Source of the DNA: JACQFK01 sp964604905
Lineage (GTDB): Bacteria; Planctomycetota; MHYJ01; JACPRB01
DNA length: 6,330 bases
NCBI GenBank assembly: GCA_964604905.1
Contig: CAZSCC010000310.1
Span: 1-6,330, forward strand
Direction: 5' to 3'
The translations under genes were made by a program, and so were the position numbers. The notes under the pieces are model-generated. The model did no database searches. It was not told where the DNA came from and was given only the letters and a program-made list of their open reading frames with translations. Positions 5,406 through 6,330 of this stretch are shown one piece after another. Position 1 is the first letter of the stretch; every line of letters begins with the position of its first letter.

Positions 5406-5591
5406 ATGGCCAGTATCCGGTGGAAGGTCAAGCAGAAGAAGAAGCCCAAGTTCTCGACCCGGGCCTACAACCGCTGCTCGATCTGCGGTCGGCGCCGCGG
5501 ATACCACCGGAGGTTCAAGATCTGCCGCCTCTGCTTCAGGAAACTGGCAAGCGCGTCCGAGATTCCCGGTGTCCGGAAGGCTTCGTGGTAG
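5406..5591 (+). CDS. rpsN: 30S ribosomal protein S14, zinc-binding short form
   Basis: S14 joins late in assembly of the 30S head, near the A site. The 61-residue length and the four cysteines C24, C27, C40 and C43 (CSIC and CRLC) mark the short zinc-ribbon form (S14 type Z, also called rpsZ), not the cysteine-free form of about 100 residues found in E. coli. Seen: a basic N-terminus (KVKQKKKPKFSTRAYNRC), RRGYHRRFKICRLCFRKLA, and the conserved end IPGVRKASW. Start ATG at 5406 with AGGAGG (5389-5394) 11 nt upstream, a somewhat long spacing. It follows rplE after 24 nt and precedes rpsH after 10 nt. The family call is certain; zinc binding is inferred from the cysteines. Confidence 0.98.
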   Translation: MASIRWKVKQKKKPKFSTRAYNRCSICGRRRGYHRRFKICRLCFRKLASASEIPGVRKASW

Positions 5592-5601
5592 GAAGGTAGG
5601 T

Positions 5602-6009
5602 ATGCCCAGCTCCGATCCCGTCGGCGACATGCTCTGCATGATCAAGAACGGCCACTCGCGGCGGCACAAGCGGGTGTCGCTCCCCCATTCCGCGCTCAAG
5701 GAGGGGGTCGCGGGTGTGCTGCGCTCCGAGGGGTACCTCGAGGACGTGAAGGTCACGACCGACGAGAAGCGCACGTACCTCAAGACGCTCCACCTGTACC
5801 TCAAGTACGACAGCGACGGCGGCGCGCTGATCACCGAGATCAAGCGGGTCTCGAAGCCCGGCTGCCGGATCTTCCGCAGCGTGGACCGGCTCGGGCGCGT
5901 GCTCGACGGCCTGGGGATCTCGGTGTTGTCGACCTCCAGGGGCATCCTGAGCGACCGCCAGGCGAGGAAGCAGAAAGTGGGCGGCGAGATCATCTGCAGG
6001 GTTTGGTAG
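5602..6009 (+). CDS. rpsH: 30S ribosomal protein S8
   Basis: S8 is a primary binder of the 16S rRNA central domain, and in E. coli it is the translational repressor of the spc operon. The protein has 135 residues (130 in E. coli). Seen: the N-terminus DPVGDMLCMIKNGHSRRHKRV, a variant of the usual DPIADMLTRIRNA, then the helix ALKEGVAGVLRSEGYLEDVKV. The rRNA-binding C-terminal half has RVLDGLGISVLSTSRGILSDRQA and the end GGEIICRVW, where STSRGILSDR is the family signature. ATG at 5602 is chosen because AGGAAGG lies just upstream (5590-5596) and the N-terminus aligns there; an earlier in-frame ATG at 5569 would overlap rpsN and is not needed. The gap to rplF is 6 nt. Confidence 0.97.
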   Translation: MPSSDPVGDMLCMIKNGHSRRHKRVSLPHSALKEGVAGVLRSEGYLEDVKVTTDEKRTYLKTLHLYLKYDSDGGALITEIKRVSKPGCRIFRSVDRLGRVLDGLGISVLSTSRGILSDRQARKQKVGGEIICRVW

Positions 6010-6015
6010 AGCGAT

Positions 6016-6330
6016 ATGTCCAGACTCGGAAAGAAGCCCATCGACGTGCCCGAGAAGGTGAAGGTCACCGTTTCGGGGCAGACCGTCTCCGCGGAGGGCC
6101 CCGCGGGGAAGGCGGCGATGACGCTCCACTCCCAGGTCTCCGCGAAACTGGAGGACGGGAAGAAGGTGGTCGTGACCTGCAAGGGGAAGACCCATCAGGA
6201 CATGGCGCTCTGGGGGACGTGGCGGAGCCATCTGGCCAACCTTTTTGAGGGCGTCTCCAAGGGATACGAGAAGGGGCTCGAGATCACCGGCGTCGGGTAC
6301 AACGCGAAGATCGCCGGCGACAAGCTCACG
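6016..6330 (+). CDS. rplF: 50S ribosomal protein L6 (5' part, cut by window end)
   Basis: L6 sits near the factor-binding site and the sarcin-ricin loop of the large subunit. The window holds the first 105 codons out of roughly 180 in the family. Seen: the classic start MSRLGKKPIDVPEKVKVTV, the EGPAGKAAMTLH segment of the first alpha/beta repeat, THQDMALWGTWRSHLANLFEGVSKGYEKGLEI (the usual form has HGTTRALIANMVEGV), and GVGYNAKIAGDKL at the beginning of the second repeat. ATG at 6016 is chosen by this alignment. No strong Shine-Dalgarno is visible (a weak AGGG lies about 13 nt upstream). With only 6 nt after the rpsH stop, translation is probably coupled. The frame is intact to the window edge. 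Confidence 0.96.
   Translation, partial: MSRLGKKPIDVPEKVKVTVSGQTVSAEGPAGKAAMTLHSQVSAKLEDGKKVVVTCKGKTHQDMALWGTWRSHLANLFEGVSKGYEKGLEITGVGYNAKIAGDKLT

Noticed and set aside
4722..6182. Long open frame (486 codons) on the minus strand across rplX to rplF
   Set aside because: It is antisense to five certain ribosomal protein genes, has no recognisable domain or ribosome binding site, and is explained by GC-rich third positions.

Overview
The window is GC-rich bacterial chromosomal DNA, mostly housekeeping, with eleven protein genes and no RNA genes, CRISPR arrays or insertion sequences that I could see. The ribosomal proteins are clearly bacterial, and S14 is the short four-cysteine (zinc) form. 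The wording of L14, S8 and S14 and the long-tailed S17 would fit Planctomycetota or another high-GC, deep-branching phylum, but I cannot fix the phylum from the sequence alone.

Layout. (1) Positions 1-1302, plus strand: a translationally coupled trio whose stops and starts overlap. It holds the 3' end of a CPBP-family intramembrane protease gene, a small four-helix membrane protein of unknown function, and a lipoprotein with helical, TPR-like repeats. (2) Positions 1306-3586, minus strand: an EamA/DMT-family ten-helix transporter gene, followed by serS (seryl-tRNA synthetase). serS converges on the lipoprotein gene with only 3 nt between the stop codons. Between the transporter and serS lies a long inverted repeat (2634-2732) built of 7-nt units with a G-rich centre. 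serS appears to have its own promoter placed so that the mRNA would be leaderless. (3) Positions 3587-3760: a divergent intergenic region with a good sigma70-type promoter facing right. (4) Positions 3761-6330, plus strand: rpsQ-rplN-rplX-rplE-rpsN-rpsH-rplF (S17, L14, L24, L5, S14, S8, L6), the spc-type ribosomal protein operon, tightly packed and cut by the window end in rplF.

The ribosomal genes are in canonical order, but the cluster is broken upstream of rpsQ. The usual neighbours rplP and rpmC are absent, and rpsQ follows its own promoter directly beside the transporter gene. I found no convincing new multi-gene system. The most unusual items are the heptamer-phased palindrome, which also encodes the transporter's last 24 residues, the predicted leaderless serS transcript, and the split of the S10/spc super-operon.
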